This document shows positions 11,501-19,300 of a DNA stretch of 64,000 bases, one piece after another (position 1 is the first letter of the stretch; each line of letters starts with the position of its first letter). The stretch is from QKTW01 sp052161885 (GTDB taxonomy: Bacteria; Bacteroidota; Bacteroidia; Chitinophagales; Chitinophagaceae): NCBI GenBank assembly GCA_052161885.1, contig CP197396.1:1364001-1428000 (forward strand), written 5' to 3'. The position numbers and the translations under genes are program-made. Under the pieces are notes generated by a model. It ran no database searches. It was not told where the DNA came from and worked only from the letters and a program-made list of their open reading frames with translations.

Positions 11501-11804
11501 TTGAGCCGATAGCACTTCGGGTAGTACTACCCGGATCGGTAGCTCCAAAACTTACATATCCGTTTGCACTGACCTGCACCTGCGTGTAAGTAACACCTTC
11601 AAAAATGAAGTTAAAAGGAAGCGTTACAAGGAAACGCTCGTCATCAAGGCTCGATCCCGATCCAAGAACCGTGCCCCCGGTAATTGCAGTGTAAGTTCCT
11701 GAGCTTTGGGAAAACGTGTATCCCAAAAGCGCCTGCCCATAAGCGATGCTTCCTGTCAGCAGAAGGGCAGCCATAATTAAGACATTAGTAAAAACTTTTC
11801 TCAT
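2598..11804 (-). CDS. Giant secreted adhesin-like protein: three long beta-repeat modules, ten Ig-like repeats, T9SS tail
   Basis: A 3068-residue surface or secreted protein. I chose the start at 11804 because the residues from there (MRKVFTNVLIMAALLL...AYGQ) form a signal peptide; the frame extends 30 residues further upstream with no export sense. After a ~350-residue head (LPFNF...VSANGYVSFG, fibronectin-like segment) come three homologous Ser/Thr/Gly/Asn-rich beta-helix-like modules that each begin with a WN/NW...W motif near residues 360, 996 and 1630. From about residue 2175 to 2985 there are ten Ig-like repeats, each with Y-x-W-x-x-N-G and a G-x-Y-x-V strand. The last ~70 residues are a T9SS sorting domain (VYPNPARQ). 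The role is probably adhesion or matrix; no catalytic domain is visible. Confidence 0.85.
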   Translation of the reverse strand: MRKVFTNVLIMAALLLTGSIAYGQALLGYTFSQSSGTYTAITGGTVLGSGSSLDDERFLVTLPFNFIFEGVTYTQVQVSANGYVSFGATDPGSTTRSAIGSTNAGFSLASPYSRDLGGASAASEIRWQATGTSPNRVVTVQWAAMANFFSSTENYNFQVKLYETSNNIDFVYGTHTTTSSSATSGQVGLRGSTNALFVNRTSATNWAATTAGTTNSDAVTVSTTVFPASGLTFTYTPPPACVAPTAQPTVLVLTPGISSVAGSFTAASPVPNKYLVVRTQGASLNTTPVNATNYAAGATLGNGTVVGLFSGTNFTDNNLQSATSYTYTVFSVNDACIGGPLYITTNPLTASTTTNPGNAYTWNVTTGNGDWTVAANWTPARNITDPTDTLYFNNGATTAATNVPAQTVAKIAVANNTNISLSTTAANTLTIGYNLSVTAGSTLNLTGGTSVTLAFAAATPAPTATISGTLNLSGTATCVYNATNSVTTVNGTIAVSGASASVTGSTTSLIFNNGATYNHARNGGTIPGVTYNTGSNVNITGVTTTAPTPPTAIGGNLTWNSPAQTGPGLSFTSTLGTIGGTFNMVNSGSGSFQFGTSPAVTIAGLSTISGGTLNCAGGTLSFNGGLSQSGGTILGSSTTTLNVNGNLNQTGGLITSGTTTASVLTTNVTGNMVQSAAGVISETSTGSLQFTFNGPAIQTVTLNGVDTGILNYRINNTGGINLTSLLKINNGATLTVSNSGSSVTGTGTVQYGATNSALIYNSTTANQNAGAIEWPVTNAPVNVTVNLTGTAPANRLTLPGSRTIGGTLTLTSGLVQLDNNDLTVSNNASGAISVSSPGTARMIAVTGAGQLKRAIGTTVATSYLFPVGDTTGGLDYSPVNLTFASNSAARTIGVKVTDAQHPNDASATNYLSRYWSFSDDGGAAAYTYNGTFTYTSATDVTGTESSIKLNLWNGTAWTQMPSISGTGVLTVVNTPSSATFPLGGNQVTGRPAAATNTYVWNATSGSADWQVPASWTPARNAADPSDVLQFTNGGTSTATNIPTQTVGRIVFSNNTAANFQAPATATLTLASDNSAATNELDIAQGSSLLLNGTAGALTLAFSGTGGTGKIAGNLEVSNTGTILNAINFTNATDTVTSTGTLAAGGTLTTSVFTSTAASLVINGTYNHKYATVGGGAIPTATWGTGSNALISGYTTATGGPGGGMSQTFYNFTYNCPAQTVNNQWAGSLPSTINGTLSILSTGTGQWLWNSGSTGFTTTINNYTQSGGIADLGTGSATSTLNIGGAFNQTTGVLKTSGTGAVTLNYNGATAQTVNFVDSAAYGPIVYRFNNPVGVALTGSGLLAATPNFKINSGGGVRISAAGPVSTALTLVYAATGTTLTYDAASALTATTAIWPATNGPLNMTLNTSGNIVTVPFSRTVAGTLTMTSGDLDITTNTLTLGTSAAATGTLTYTAGGIRTTTGSFVRWYGTTGLPTSAGTSAGFYPLAYGPYNRNVALSFATSTSLSAGGSIAVSHANASGMTTGLSVADGAYTINNRTNASWNFVTSGITLSSTNTINMKLTGTALFVSPTPANLRVMKANAVAGTHVAGSGVSALRNGLVVADLTVPYYIGAANGDINGAYIAVNTGNWSAGSTWDIGTAPGITNDAYINPGVNVTVDAATNAAKSLNIIAGGTLTANTNTLTVDSAIANNGIINVGGGTITVNGGTGTNGIVNNTGSAFNLTGGVVNIGPANGGNKRLTHNAGTIAISGGNLNVNGNMVVSGGTVNFSAGTIKIDGNNNVPSTSVASGAHLLDLSSVATYNVTGGTFLIVDPPITGTGLALRFSGSGANASFAGNTVQFGATSTDTSNATNGFNFDTWVGSARLLLGHVIVNGGSANSHFVSGSTSSANGADIGGNLTINSGSELRTISSGSSLRVGGNIVNNGTLTLPTTLIFSSLSGSTTASSLAAQSMSGSGLFRNAVSATPTANFSGITLQNPFGVTMNTGNISFSGTITFNTLTTPGKLIMPGTTILSEITGAGTTGASQTNGWVYGTYQKAASAGTLTHTYPIGDANYFTPVQISGGTGAVATAGTISASTTSVDHPSVNSSTINPTKSVNRYYTITPGNGLTFAAGALTTTFNWNAADVDAGANTANFKIGSYASSAWSYPATASAAATSIQGTGVTIAGATDFEIGEQCAAINITSQTLAHTLCVGNADTFKVALTGTSGVRYQWQKNGVNITGATNAAYIIPAVATTDTGNYTVVLTSDCASVTSVTSPQARLNINIPPAVTTQPVSQAICENSPVTFSVTVTGTAPTPYQWQKNGSDISGATNATYTIASVTPADAGNYTVIVGGAAPCASTTSNAAVLTVKPLPLNIIAASTTTFCAGSSVALKASSLNTLTYTWKQNGTPIVPAATDSVYTASTSGSYTVTIINTANACSGTSNAITVTANGAPTSTITPSGTVSFCAGGSILLHGLNAGGLTYEWAQNGTPIPSATDSTYTATAAGSYTVKVSIGAGCSNTSVPTVVSVNPLPPTTITAGGPLSFCPGGNVSLCAPSGYGYQWKLNTSIIPGATNQCYTATASGNYTVTVTNLATGCVSTTPVATVVTVNPAPTVTVTAASATTFCEGGSVILNASPTTGLGYSWNRNGNTIAPPANTASYIASQSGNYTLTVTDLVTGCQNTSTATVVTVNPAPIVTVTVSNGTTICQGQSTNLCVPTGANLHYQWYVNNAAIASATNACYATTQAGSYTVTVTNTVTNCSATSASTTIVVNPVPVATATVQGAATACQGDTVWISGAGGPGYIWNKNGAPIPGATNQLYGATTSGIYSVTTTNSSNCSTTSANVTVTINPKPTVIITYTTPITFCDGGAVVLDAVSSNGVTYQWQNNGAALSGETNNYYIASSTGAYTVTVTNGFGCSTTAATPTLVISNPLPQPQIIRNGNILSTGSYATYQWYLNTSPINNAVSQSYACTQNGAYSVRVTDANNCTNYSTITFVNNVGVKNVTIQAADIKVYPNPARQLVNIDAPVKVNIVVRDLQGRVILEQKDAKQVDLGQVADGLYMMQISDTDGHLLKVEKLQKQ

Positions 11805-12264
11805 AAGAAAAAAACTAAAATAACTCCTCAACCGGGAGCCGGGATTAATAGATACAAAAAGAGAAGGAAGGACCTCACCGGGCCATCCGTGCATCAGAAA
11901 GATTAGATTTTTTGTCCGTCAGTAAACTTTGGAAATAGTATTATCTCCGTTGAAGAAATTAAACATTACAGCAATTTCAAATGTTAAAAAATTGCCGGGT
12001 CTATAAATTTTCCTTTTCATACCACACATGTTTATTAGAAAAATATTGGTTTATAACTTGAAGTCTATAAGTACTGTGGCGCAATTAAGATTTTTTTCCT
12101 GAATTTCACCGGTAAAAAACTGATTTTTTATAACTTGTACCTACAACCAATTATTTCATTTTTAAATATCAACCCACAGTAAGTGTATCAACATTCAAAC
12201 ATTAGGACATATTAACACCTAAAAATTGGCGGGTATCCAGTTTTACTGCGGTTTTGATACCAAC
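11805..12264. other. AT-rich intergenic region upstream of the giant adhesin
   Basis: About 460 bp without a gene. It should hold the adhesin promoter and leader (transcribed leftward), but I found no convincing TAnnTTTG/-33 pair. A short direct repeat, TTTATAACTTG, occurs near 12050 and again near 12129. The frame of the adhesin stays open to 11894 but the added residues do not resemble protein. Nothing else is supported. Confidence 0.5.
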
Positions 12265-12293
12265 AATAAAAAAGCACCCGGATAACCGGGTGC
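12265..12293 (-). terminator. Terminator of exonuclease III gene
   Basis: A perfect 8-bp stem (12274-12281 with 12286-12293, GCACCCGG/CCGGGTGC) has an ATAA loop. On the minus strand it is followed by TTTTTTATTG. It lies just past the stop of the gene at 12320. Confidence 0.9.
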
Positions 12294-12319
12294 CCGCAAA
12301 ATCAAAAATGGTTTACTCT

Positions 12320-13093
12320 TTATATTTCGAGTTCTACCCATACGGGTGCATGGTCGCTCGATTTTTCCCATCCGCGCACATCACGGTTTACCCCGGCTGC
12401 TTTTAATGAGCTCCTAAGCTGCGGACTCAGCAGGAAATGATCTATGCGCAACCCGGCATTGCGCTCATATGCATTTCGGAAATAATCCCAGAATGTATAA
12501 ATGACTTCATTGGGATAAAGCGTGCGCAAAGCATCTGTCCAACCTTGCGCCAGCAACTTCTGAAAAGCGGCCCTGGTCTCCGGGCGGAACAATGCATCAT
12601 TCACCCAACGCTCCGGCTTGTATACATCCAGTTCTGCAGGCATCACATTATAATCGCCGGTAAGTACCACAGGCATATCCGACTGTAATAAATCCGCGGC
12701 ATGCAGGATAAAACGGTCAAACCATTTCAGTTTATAATCGAATTTCGGCCCCGGCGCAGGATTGCCGTTGGGCAGGTACAGGCAGCCTATAATCAAGCCG
12801 CCTGCCTCAGCTTCAATATAGCGGCTGTGGTTGTCTTCCGGATCACCAGGCAGCACGCGCATTCTCTCCCGAAGCTCCGGGCCACGCGATAGTATTGCTA
12901 CCCCATTCCAGCTTTTCTGACCATGCCATATAGCTTTATACCCGGCATCGAGTATCGCCTGCTGCGGAAATTTTTCCTGCGGCGCTTTTAATTCCTGGAG
13001 ACACACAACATCCGGGGCTGTTTCCTTAAGCCAGCGCAGTAATACCGGCAACCGGCCATTTACTCCGTTTACATTGTAGGTTGCGATTTTCAT
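12320..13093 (-). CDS. xth: Exodeoxyribonuclease III
   Basis: A 257-residue cytosolic enzyme of the exonuclease III/AP-endonuclease family. It cleaves DNA 5' to abasic sites and removes 3' blocks in base-excision repair. All family signatures are present: the N-terminus MKIATYNVNGVNGR, the metal-binding Glu in CLQELKAP (about residue 37), the catalytic Asp/Asn in TGDYNVMP, RIDHFLLS, and the C-terminal SSDHAPVWVEL with the catalytic His. Length is normal (E. coli XthA has 268). Single-gene unit with its own terminator, divergent from the PNGase F-like gene. Confidence 0.93.
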   Translation of the reverse strand: MKIATYNVNGVNGRLPVLLRWLKETAPDVVCLQELKAPQEKFPQQAILDAGYKAIWHGQKSWNGVAILSRGPELRERMRVLPGDPEDNHSRYIEAEAGGLIIGCLYLPNGNPAPGPKFDYKLKWFDRFILHAADLLQSDMPVVLTGDYNVMPAELDVYKPERWVNDALFRPETRAAFQKLLAQGWTDALRTLYPNEVIYTFWDYFRNAYERNAGLRIDHFLLSPQLRSSLKAAGVNRDVRGWEKSSDHAPVWVELEI

Positions 13094-13348
13094 AACCGGG
13101 TATCTTTGATTTAAAGATAGCAGAAAATCAGCCGGGCAACAACCTCTGTTTCACATTATCCCCCCGACACAGCTACTACAAATTATAACATATTATATGT
13201 TTTAATAAGTAGTAATCAACAAAAAAATAAGAACATCCAAAAATAAAACGCATACAACCTTCTTTGTGCTGACTCTCCTGTAGGTGCTACCGGCATTGTT
13301 ATGTATCTTAGAAAGCTTAACCATAGCAGCCCCGGTTAGCAAAACCTT

Positions 13349-14710
13349 ATGAAAAAAATATTATTCTTCTTAGGATTATTAGCTTCGGCAAACAGTCATT
13401 CGTCGGCACAAACCACCATCCATGTGATGGACACAGTTCTTTTTTTTGATGGCTACGCATCGACAGTCTCCACACCGGCTCCGCCCGCAGGTGTGTTACG
13501 GCTACGCAACGATCTTTATACACGCAAACTGACCACCGCAGAACTCCAGTCTATCGGCACCACGCTGCAGATGAACGTTGCTGTAAAAGCGTCCTGCGAT
13601 AATTACGACAGGATCGGGAATGTAAACATGGTGCTGGCCCCGAAAGGAGCTGCATCTTATAATACGGATAGTGTGCAGAAAATAGAACTGGGCAGATATA
13701 TTACACCATTCATGAATAAAAATGCCCAACCCGATTCTGTTCCTTACACATACAGCATAAACAATGTTGCCATGCTGCTTAAGGAAACCAGTATCACAAC
13801 CAATTATGATATATGGATAGAACTGGAGCTGTTTGGCGTACCTTATGCGGCCAATACCCAGATTGCCGGCTGTTCCGGGAGAAACGATGTTTTCTACGGC
13901 TCTGTTGCTTTTGTAACCAACAGCGCAGCAGCGGCCCAGAATACCAATGTGCTGATGCCGCTTTCGTTCAAGGCAAATTTTAATAACTACCAGACCGGAG
14001 CTACAGATACCGTAGGCAAAACCACAAAGACGATAACCTTTAATGTCACCAACAATCTTACCGATGCATCTTTATTCCTGATTACGTCCAATCACGGTGC
14101 CAATTCAGGCGGAGAAGAATACAGCAGGCGAAACCACTTTGTATATTTTGACGATAGCCTTAGACTTACTTATAAGCCCGGACGCACGTCCTGTGAGCCT
14201 TTCCGGCAATACAACACACAGTCTAACGGCATTTACGGGTCATCCGTAAAATCAGATGCACAATGGCAGTCATTCAGCAACTGGTGCCCCGGAGATGTAA
14301 TTTCCATACGCAGAATAGACCTTGGGCCACTTGCCGCCGGCAGTCATAAGTTTATGATTACTGTTCCGGATGCGGTATTTGCAGGCGGACAGGGAAATTT
14401 CCCGCTTTCGCTTTACCTGCAGGGAAAAACATCCGGGCAGCTGAGTGTAGAAAATATAACCGGCAGCTACAAAGACATTAAATTATTTCCCAATCCTGCA
14501 ACAGAACAGGTAACCATCGAAAACACAGGCGATGCACACATCAGCAGTGTCAATATATTCAATACAATGGGGGCATGTGTTTTGCAGACAAACGCACCCA
14601 GCAATAAGAAAGAAACATTTTCAATCGGCGGACTGGCACAAGGGCTTTATGTGGTATATATAAAAACAGACGCCGGGATATCCGTTCACAGGCTGGAAGT
14701 AATACACTAA
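13349..14710 (+). CDS. PNGase F-like secreted glycosidase with T9SS tail
   Basis: A 453-residue secreted protein: signal peptide 1-20 (cut near SSA-QTT), then the two eight-stranded domains of peptide-N(4)-(N-acetyl-beta-glucosaminyl)asparagine amidase F, then a T9SS tail (LFPNPATEQ...). Matches to flavobacterial PNGase F as I know it: CDNYDRIGNV (residues 83-92; Asp87 aligns with catalytic Asp60), IELGRYITPF (112-121), a His-Gly pair then GGEEY (254-258; one Glu would match Glu206), and NWCPGD (311-316). The counterpart of Glu118 is not obvious, so specificity may differ. The family releases intact N-glycans from glycoproteins. Single gene with its own terminator, divergent from xth. Confidence 0.8.
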   Translation: MKKILFFLGLLASANSHSSAQTTIHVMDTVLFFDGYASTVSTPAPPAGVLRLRNDLYTRKLTTAELQSIGTTLQMNVAVKASCDNYDRIGNVNMVLAPKGAASYNTDSVQKIELGRYITPFMNKNAQPDSVPYTYSINNVAMLLKETSITTNYDIWIELELFGVPYAANTQIAGCSGRNDVFYGSVAFVTNSAAAAQNTNVLMPLSFKANFNNYQTGATDTVGKTTKTITFNVTNNLTDASLFLITSNHGANSGGEEYSRRNHFVYFDDSLRLTYKPGRTSCEPFRQYNTQSNGIYGSSVKSDAQWQSFSNWCPGDVISIRRIDLGPLAAGSHKFMITVPDAVFAGGQGNFPLSLYLQGKTSGQLSVENITGSYKDIKLFPNPATEQVTIENTGDAHISSVNIFNTMGACVLQTNAPSNKKETFSIGGLAQGLYVVYIKTDAGISVHRLEVIH

Positions 14711-14738
14711 ACATAACAAACAGCAGATGATTAAACAC

Positions 14739-14766
14739 AAAACCGGCGTTGCCGGTTTTTGCTTTT
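14739..14766 (+). terminator. Terminator of the PNGase F-like gene
   Basis: The stem AAAACCGGC (14739-14747) pairs with GCCGGTTTT (14751-14759) around a GTT loop and runs into TTTTTGCTTTT, 28 bases after the stop codon. Confidence 0.9.
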
Positions 14767-14939
14767 GTAAATGACGGATTACAAACTAAAAAAACACCCG
14801 TTGATAGAACAGGAGGCCTCCTTATTTATACGATCTCAATTGTGAATGTGTTTTCTGATTTGGTGATACGGGAATAAATCTCCAGGACAATAAAAATATT
14901 AAGTATAAACATCAACCGGAACGATTTGCAAACAGACAG

Positions 14940-14969
14940 GAAAGCCCTTCGCTGTTGCAAAGGGCTTTC
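14940..14969 (-). terminator. Probable terminator of the VOC gene
   Basis: A 10-bp stem, GAAAGCCCTT (14940-14949) with AAGGGCTTTC (14960-14969), has a 10-base loop. It sits ~40 bp past the stop of the gene at 15007. The T-tract is partly inside the stem, so strength is uncertain. Confidence 0.6.
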
Positions 14970-15006
14970 CTGCATTAGTTGGCTTAAATAATATTCCATC
15001 TATTGG

Positions 15007-15432
15007 CTAGGCATTTTCCAGTTCCTGTATATTGAACTTTTTCATTTTCATATAAGCCTGCATTACGTTTTGTGCTTTTGCAGGATTACTGAGCAGTCGG
15101 GGGAGAACAGAGGGAACGATCTGCCAGGAAATACCGAACTTATCTTTCAGCCAGCCACAATTCCCTTCGCTGCCACCGCCGGCAGTAAGCTGTTCCCAGT
15201 AGTAATCGATTTCGTCCTGTGTATCACATTCCACTACAAATGAAACTGCTTCGTTAAACTTAAATTGCGGACCTGCATTAAGTCCCATAAAGCGGGTACC
15301 ATTCAACTCAAACGTCACCACCATCTGGTTGTCCTGTGTGATCTTCGCATCTTTGAAAATGCTGCAGTAAAATGCTGCTGCTGCCTGCGCCTGTCCGTCA
15401 AACCAAAGGCAGGGATAAATTGGCTTTGTCAT
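15007..15432 (-). CDS. VOC-superfamily protein, PhnB/3-demethylubiquinone methyltransferase-like fold
   Basis: A 141-residue cytosolic protein of the vicinal-oxygen-chelate fold. The family pattern is IYPCLWFDGQAQAAAAFYCS at the N-terminus, then ...FELNGTRFMGLNAGP..., SFVVECDTQDEIDYYWEQL and GNCGWLKDKFGISWQIVP. The PhnB-like group is often mis-labelled as a methyltransferase, and true substrates are mostly unknown. The start at 15432 (MTKPIYP) begins the fold; the 27 residues of open frame upstream do not fit. An 89-bp gap separates it from the AraC gene behind it, and co-transcription is possible. Confidence 0.82.
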   Translation of the reverse strand: MTKPIYPCLWFDGQAQAAAAFYCSIFKDAKITQDNQMVVTFELNGTRFMGLNAGPQFKFNEAVSFVVECDTQDEIDYYWEQLTAGGGSEGNCGWLKDKFGISWQIVPSVLPRLLSNPAKAQNVMQAYMKMKKFNIQELENA

Positions 15433-15521
15433 AGTATCTGTTGTTTTTATGATTAATAATGATACCACAAAGCTACCTGCACTCCTGCCGCAGAAATAGA
15501 ACAAAACCGACATTTTCCGGA

Positions 15522-16298
15522 CTAGCCCTGTGAAGCGAACTTAATGTAGTCTTTAGGTGTAATGCTTGTAAACTCTTTGAAAGAGCGGATGTAATGGCTC
15601 TGATCGGCAAAACCGTGTTCAAATGCAATGTCAGACAGCTTTGCGTAGCGGTGGTTGTTGAGTTGCTGAAAGGCATTATTGAACTGGCAGATACGCCGGT
15701 AAAGATTTGGCGCTACGCCAACATTCCTTTCAAACATGCGCTGGAATGTTCTTTCCGTCATACAGAGTTTACGCTGCACGGATATCAGTGTCTCCTTTGA
15801 GCAACTGTTCTTTGCAATTTCGTTTGCGGCAAAACTTATTATACTGCTATCTTTTTTTACACGGTCAGCAAGGCTGAAAATATAATTATCCAGTAATGCA
15901 CACATCTCTTTTACAGAACCGGCATTCAGCAGGCGCTCCTTCAGGATACCCGCCCGTGCGGACGCCAACAGGTCAAGGTCGGCTGGATTATCTGTAAGTT
16001 CTGAAGCCCCTACTCCGAACAATGAGAACAATGCAAAGGGTTTGAAAAAATAGGCAATCAGGGTAAAATCTTCCGTAATCGTAAGCGTTTCCGGTAAAAC
16101 AGTCTGGCCGAAAAGCATAAGATTTCCGGTAGCGGTATTTTTAATAGCCCCACTGGCAGACTGGAACAGCAATGTAGGCGAACCATTCGCAAACAATGGC
16201 AGCGTAAACGGATTGGTCACCCGGTAATTTTCTATTACCAGGATACGCTCCACATAGGCTGCTATTTTTTCCTGCGGTATGGGATTGCTGACGTTCAC
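15522..16298 (-). CDS. AraC-family transcriptional regulator (DUF6597-type N-terminus)
   Basis: A 258-residue regulator. Residues ~1-150 resemble the DUF6597/beta-barrel sensor half found in many Bacteroidota AraC proteins (PTLLFQ..., YFFKPFALFSLFGV). Residues ~165-255 are two helix-turn-helix units: KETLISVQRKLCMTERTFQR and LSDIAFEHGFADQSHYIRSF, ending in the classical FKEFTSITPKDYIK signature. The ligand is unknown. It is followed in the same direction by the VOC protein, a pairing that suggests the regulator may control it; that is an inference from position only. Confidence 0.87.
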   Translation of the reverse strand: MNVSNPIPQEKIAAYVERILVIENYRVTNPFTLPLFANGSPTLLFQSASGAIKNTATGNLMLFGQTVLPETLTITEDFTLIAYFFKPFALFSLFGVGASELTDNPADLDLLASARAGILKERLLNAGSVKEMCALLDNYIFSLADRVKKDSSIISFAANEIAKNSCSKETLISVQRKLCMTERTFQRMFERNVGVAPNLYRRICQFNNAFQQLNNHRYAKLSDIAFEHGFADQSHYIRSFKEFTSITPKDYIKFASQG

Positions 16299-16334
16299 TG
16301 AAGTGTAAGTTAATGAAAGTGGTATTTAACTGCA

Positions 16335-16368
16335 AAACAAAGCGGCCGCACCATATGACGCGACCGCT
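16335..16368 (-). terminator. Terminator of the GH-A glycosidase gene
   Basis: A 9-bp stem (16341-16349 with 16360-16368, one wobble) encloses a 10-base loop and is followed on the minus strand by TTGTTTTG. It is located in the 88-bp gap between the glycosidase stop and the AraC start. Confidence 0.65.
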
Positions 16369-16386
16369 AAAAATGTATAGCACCGT

Positions 16387-19300
16387 TTATTTCTTCACAA
16401 TGCGTTTCGTAATTTTCTTACTGCCCTGCTGTATTTCAAAAAGATAAGTGCCGGATGTCATACCGGTGATGTTTATACTGCAGTTCAGCACTGTTGATGT
16501 TTTTTCAAACGTTTGAGTCTTCAAAAACCTTCCCGTAATATCATAAATATTTACAGTTACAGAAGCTCTATCATCGTTCTCCAGTAAGATATTCAGCTTA
16601 TCAGCCGCAGGGTTAGGAAAAAGAGATACACCACTTAAAGCATTAGCTGGTAACGTTGATGATTGTACACCTCTTTGAGCTGTATTACCCGCAACCGGCA
16701 AGACAAAAACCGGTGTTTCCGATACGATTACTGTCAGTTCGCCACCTGTAACAGCTACGCGTGTCATCGTCATGCTATCCTGCCCCGCTGTTGGTGTGTA
16801 AACATTTGCAGAATCTGTATTGTCAAGATTGAGTGTATAAGTACCTGTGCTGCCATTTTCCGTAGGCATCAGCAACACATAGGCATCCTGGCTGTCAAGT
16901 GCATAATGATCTACCAACGGACTGGCATTGATTGTTTCCTGGTAAATATACTGCCCCATCAGTTTATTGGTCTGGTACAGAAAATCCGCAACGGGCCTGC
17001 GCGTACGGTTATCATTGATCAGGCCGGAAGATGCAAACTGTGTAGGATTCTGTGCGTTGTCATCGTACATTTCATAGAAAAACACCCTTTCAATGCCCAT
17101 CCTGTTGTACAGCAAAGAATTCCTGAGTATCCAGTCGGCCTGCGTCTGCTCAGCTGTTTTAGTACCAATGGGCATCGCGTGGAACGGACTTCCCTGGTTG
17201 AGATCGTACCCGGCCTCTGTGATCCATACCGGCATATCATAAGCATAATCATGTGCCATCTGCAGAAACTTCTGCGCAGCTGCGGTGGCCTGCGAAACTT
17301 CCGGCGCGGCACCGCGGGTAGCGTCTCCCCCCTGTGATGCGTTACCATTGTTTGAATACATGTGATAGTTGATCACATCCCAGCAAAGGTTTACGGTGCC
17401 ATCAGCTTTATAGCCGCGGAATTCCTTACACCAGTCAATCATACCACGTACATAGTCCGTATTAGGACCGGCAAGACCACACATTACCACTTGCATGGTT
17501 GAGTCCGCTGTCTTCACGCCTACGCCTGCACCAAGTGTATGCTTATGACCATCGTAAAAAGCAGAAAGATTTGCTGCATACTCACGGCCTGTCTGGTAAC
17601 CTTTACGGCCTTTCCACCATTTATCGCGCTCGTTATCACACTCTATATATTTTATATAATCAAGTCCTTTTCGCGCTACATTCTGCGGATCTCCATACCA
17701 GCGAATGGTACCGTCAATATGTATCAAAGAATCGGGAACAGACGTATTACGGCCATAACGTGCTGCATACTGAAATCCTGTTTTTGCCTGTGCAATGTAG
17801 GAGGCAGGATCAGTAAAGTCGCTGCCATACGGAACGGGGACATTTTCATAATCCTGCTGATCTGAAGGATAAGTAGCTACCATCCATGCCGGCAATGTTT
17901 TCAGATCGGCCAGCACTTCAATACCTTCTGTTTTGCAGCGCGCATAGATCGTATCATAGTTCCAGCCGCCGCTGTGGCAAGGATTAAAGGTATAACTGCC
18001 CTGTCCCGGCTCAAGTTTGGTCCAGTCCATATAGTGCCGGATTCCGGTAAAACTTTTTACCATGTTCATGCCCGGCTCATCGATGATCCCGGGGTTGGCG
18101 CCATCTTCAAAATTCCACTCAAAAGCATTTACCCCGAAAGCCTGGCCCATACGAACAGGCTTATGAATATATGGCGTTGATGCCTGCGCCGGTGTTTTAT
18201 AGGTTCCGTACAGTTCTATTTCAGTAGGATAAGCCCAGTAAGTATTTAATACCAGGTAGCGCGGATTATGAATCGTACTGTCCAGTTTAAACGAATTGTC
18301 TCCTGTATTATAGGTGCGATCGGGGTAAGGCCCGACCCACTGCATATAGGTACCGCCGGTAAAAGTAGCAATAGGAATACGCTGCCAGTCGGCTGTGATT
18401 ACAGACAAAGTCATCGGCTGATCCGTATTACTTCCCTGCCCGTCAAAAAACTTAATGCTGTCAATGTTCATTTCCTCGCCATCCAGTAGCGGATAGTAGG
18501 AATCCCACTGCGGCAGTACTTTACCCCAGCCCGTTTCCACTACTTCGTTGAGAATGCCATTGGTAAGCCCGCCGAGGCCGTTGGCAACATTATTCAACTG
18601 GTACCAGCGGTTGGAATCCAACGGTATCTTTCCGGCAGTATAAACCGTTGCAGCGTATCCATAAAGGTTTATTTTCTGCGGAATATTGTTACAATACTTG
18701 TGCACTACAATGGTATCTGCCAATACAGGCTGGCTTAAATAAATATGTTCCCACAGTTCATAGCCGGGTCCGGTGAAAGAATCAATCAGCTGCAGCTGGT
18801 TGCCGTTCTTTGCATAGATATACGCCTGATCAGATGGGCTGAAAACGCCTTGCCAGTCATAGTAGGAGATTTTACTGATGTAGCTTTTCTGGGGCAGGGG
18901 TAACTTTACATCCACCCATTTAAAATTATACTGCCACGCAGCTTCCACCATGCTGTCTATATTGTCGCTGAGCCATGGGGTATAGTCCTGCTCTGTATTT
19001 TCCGACGGAATGGGCGTACCAAACCTTATACGTTGTAATGCTGTTGCCTCCGGCGTGCCAAATACTTTTATTTTCTGCGGAATATTGTTTCCGTATTTCT
19101 TGATTATGATGGCATCTGCATCAACCGAAGGACTGATACTGATGTTTGTCCAGGTACCGGCAGTGGCACCACTGAACGAGCCGATGAATGTACGGCCGGT
19201 ATCGGATAGCGCAAATAGGTAAACATAGTCTGAAGCAAACACTCCGTTACCACTGTAAAGAGAAAGGCTGCTCAGGTTGCTTTTTTTATCCAGCTGCAAT

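Noticed and set aside
11805..11894. 30-codon upstream extension of the giant adhesin, and the similar one of the gene at 34824-34913
   Set aside because: A clear signal peptide starts at the internal Met in both; the upstream residues do not fit export.
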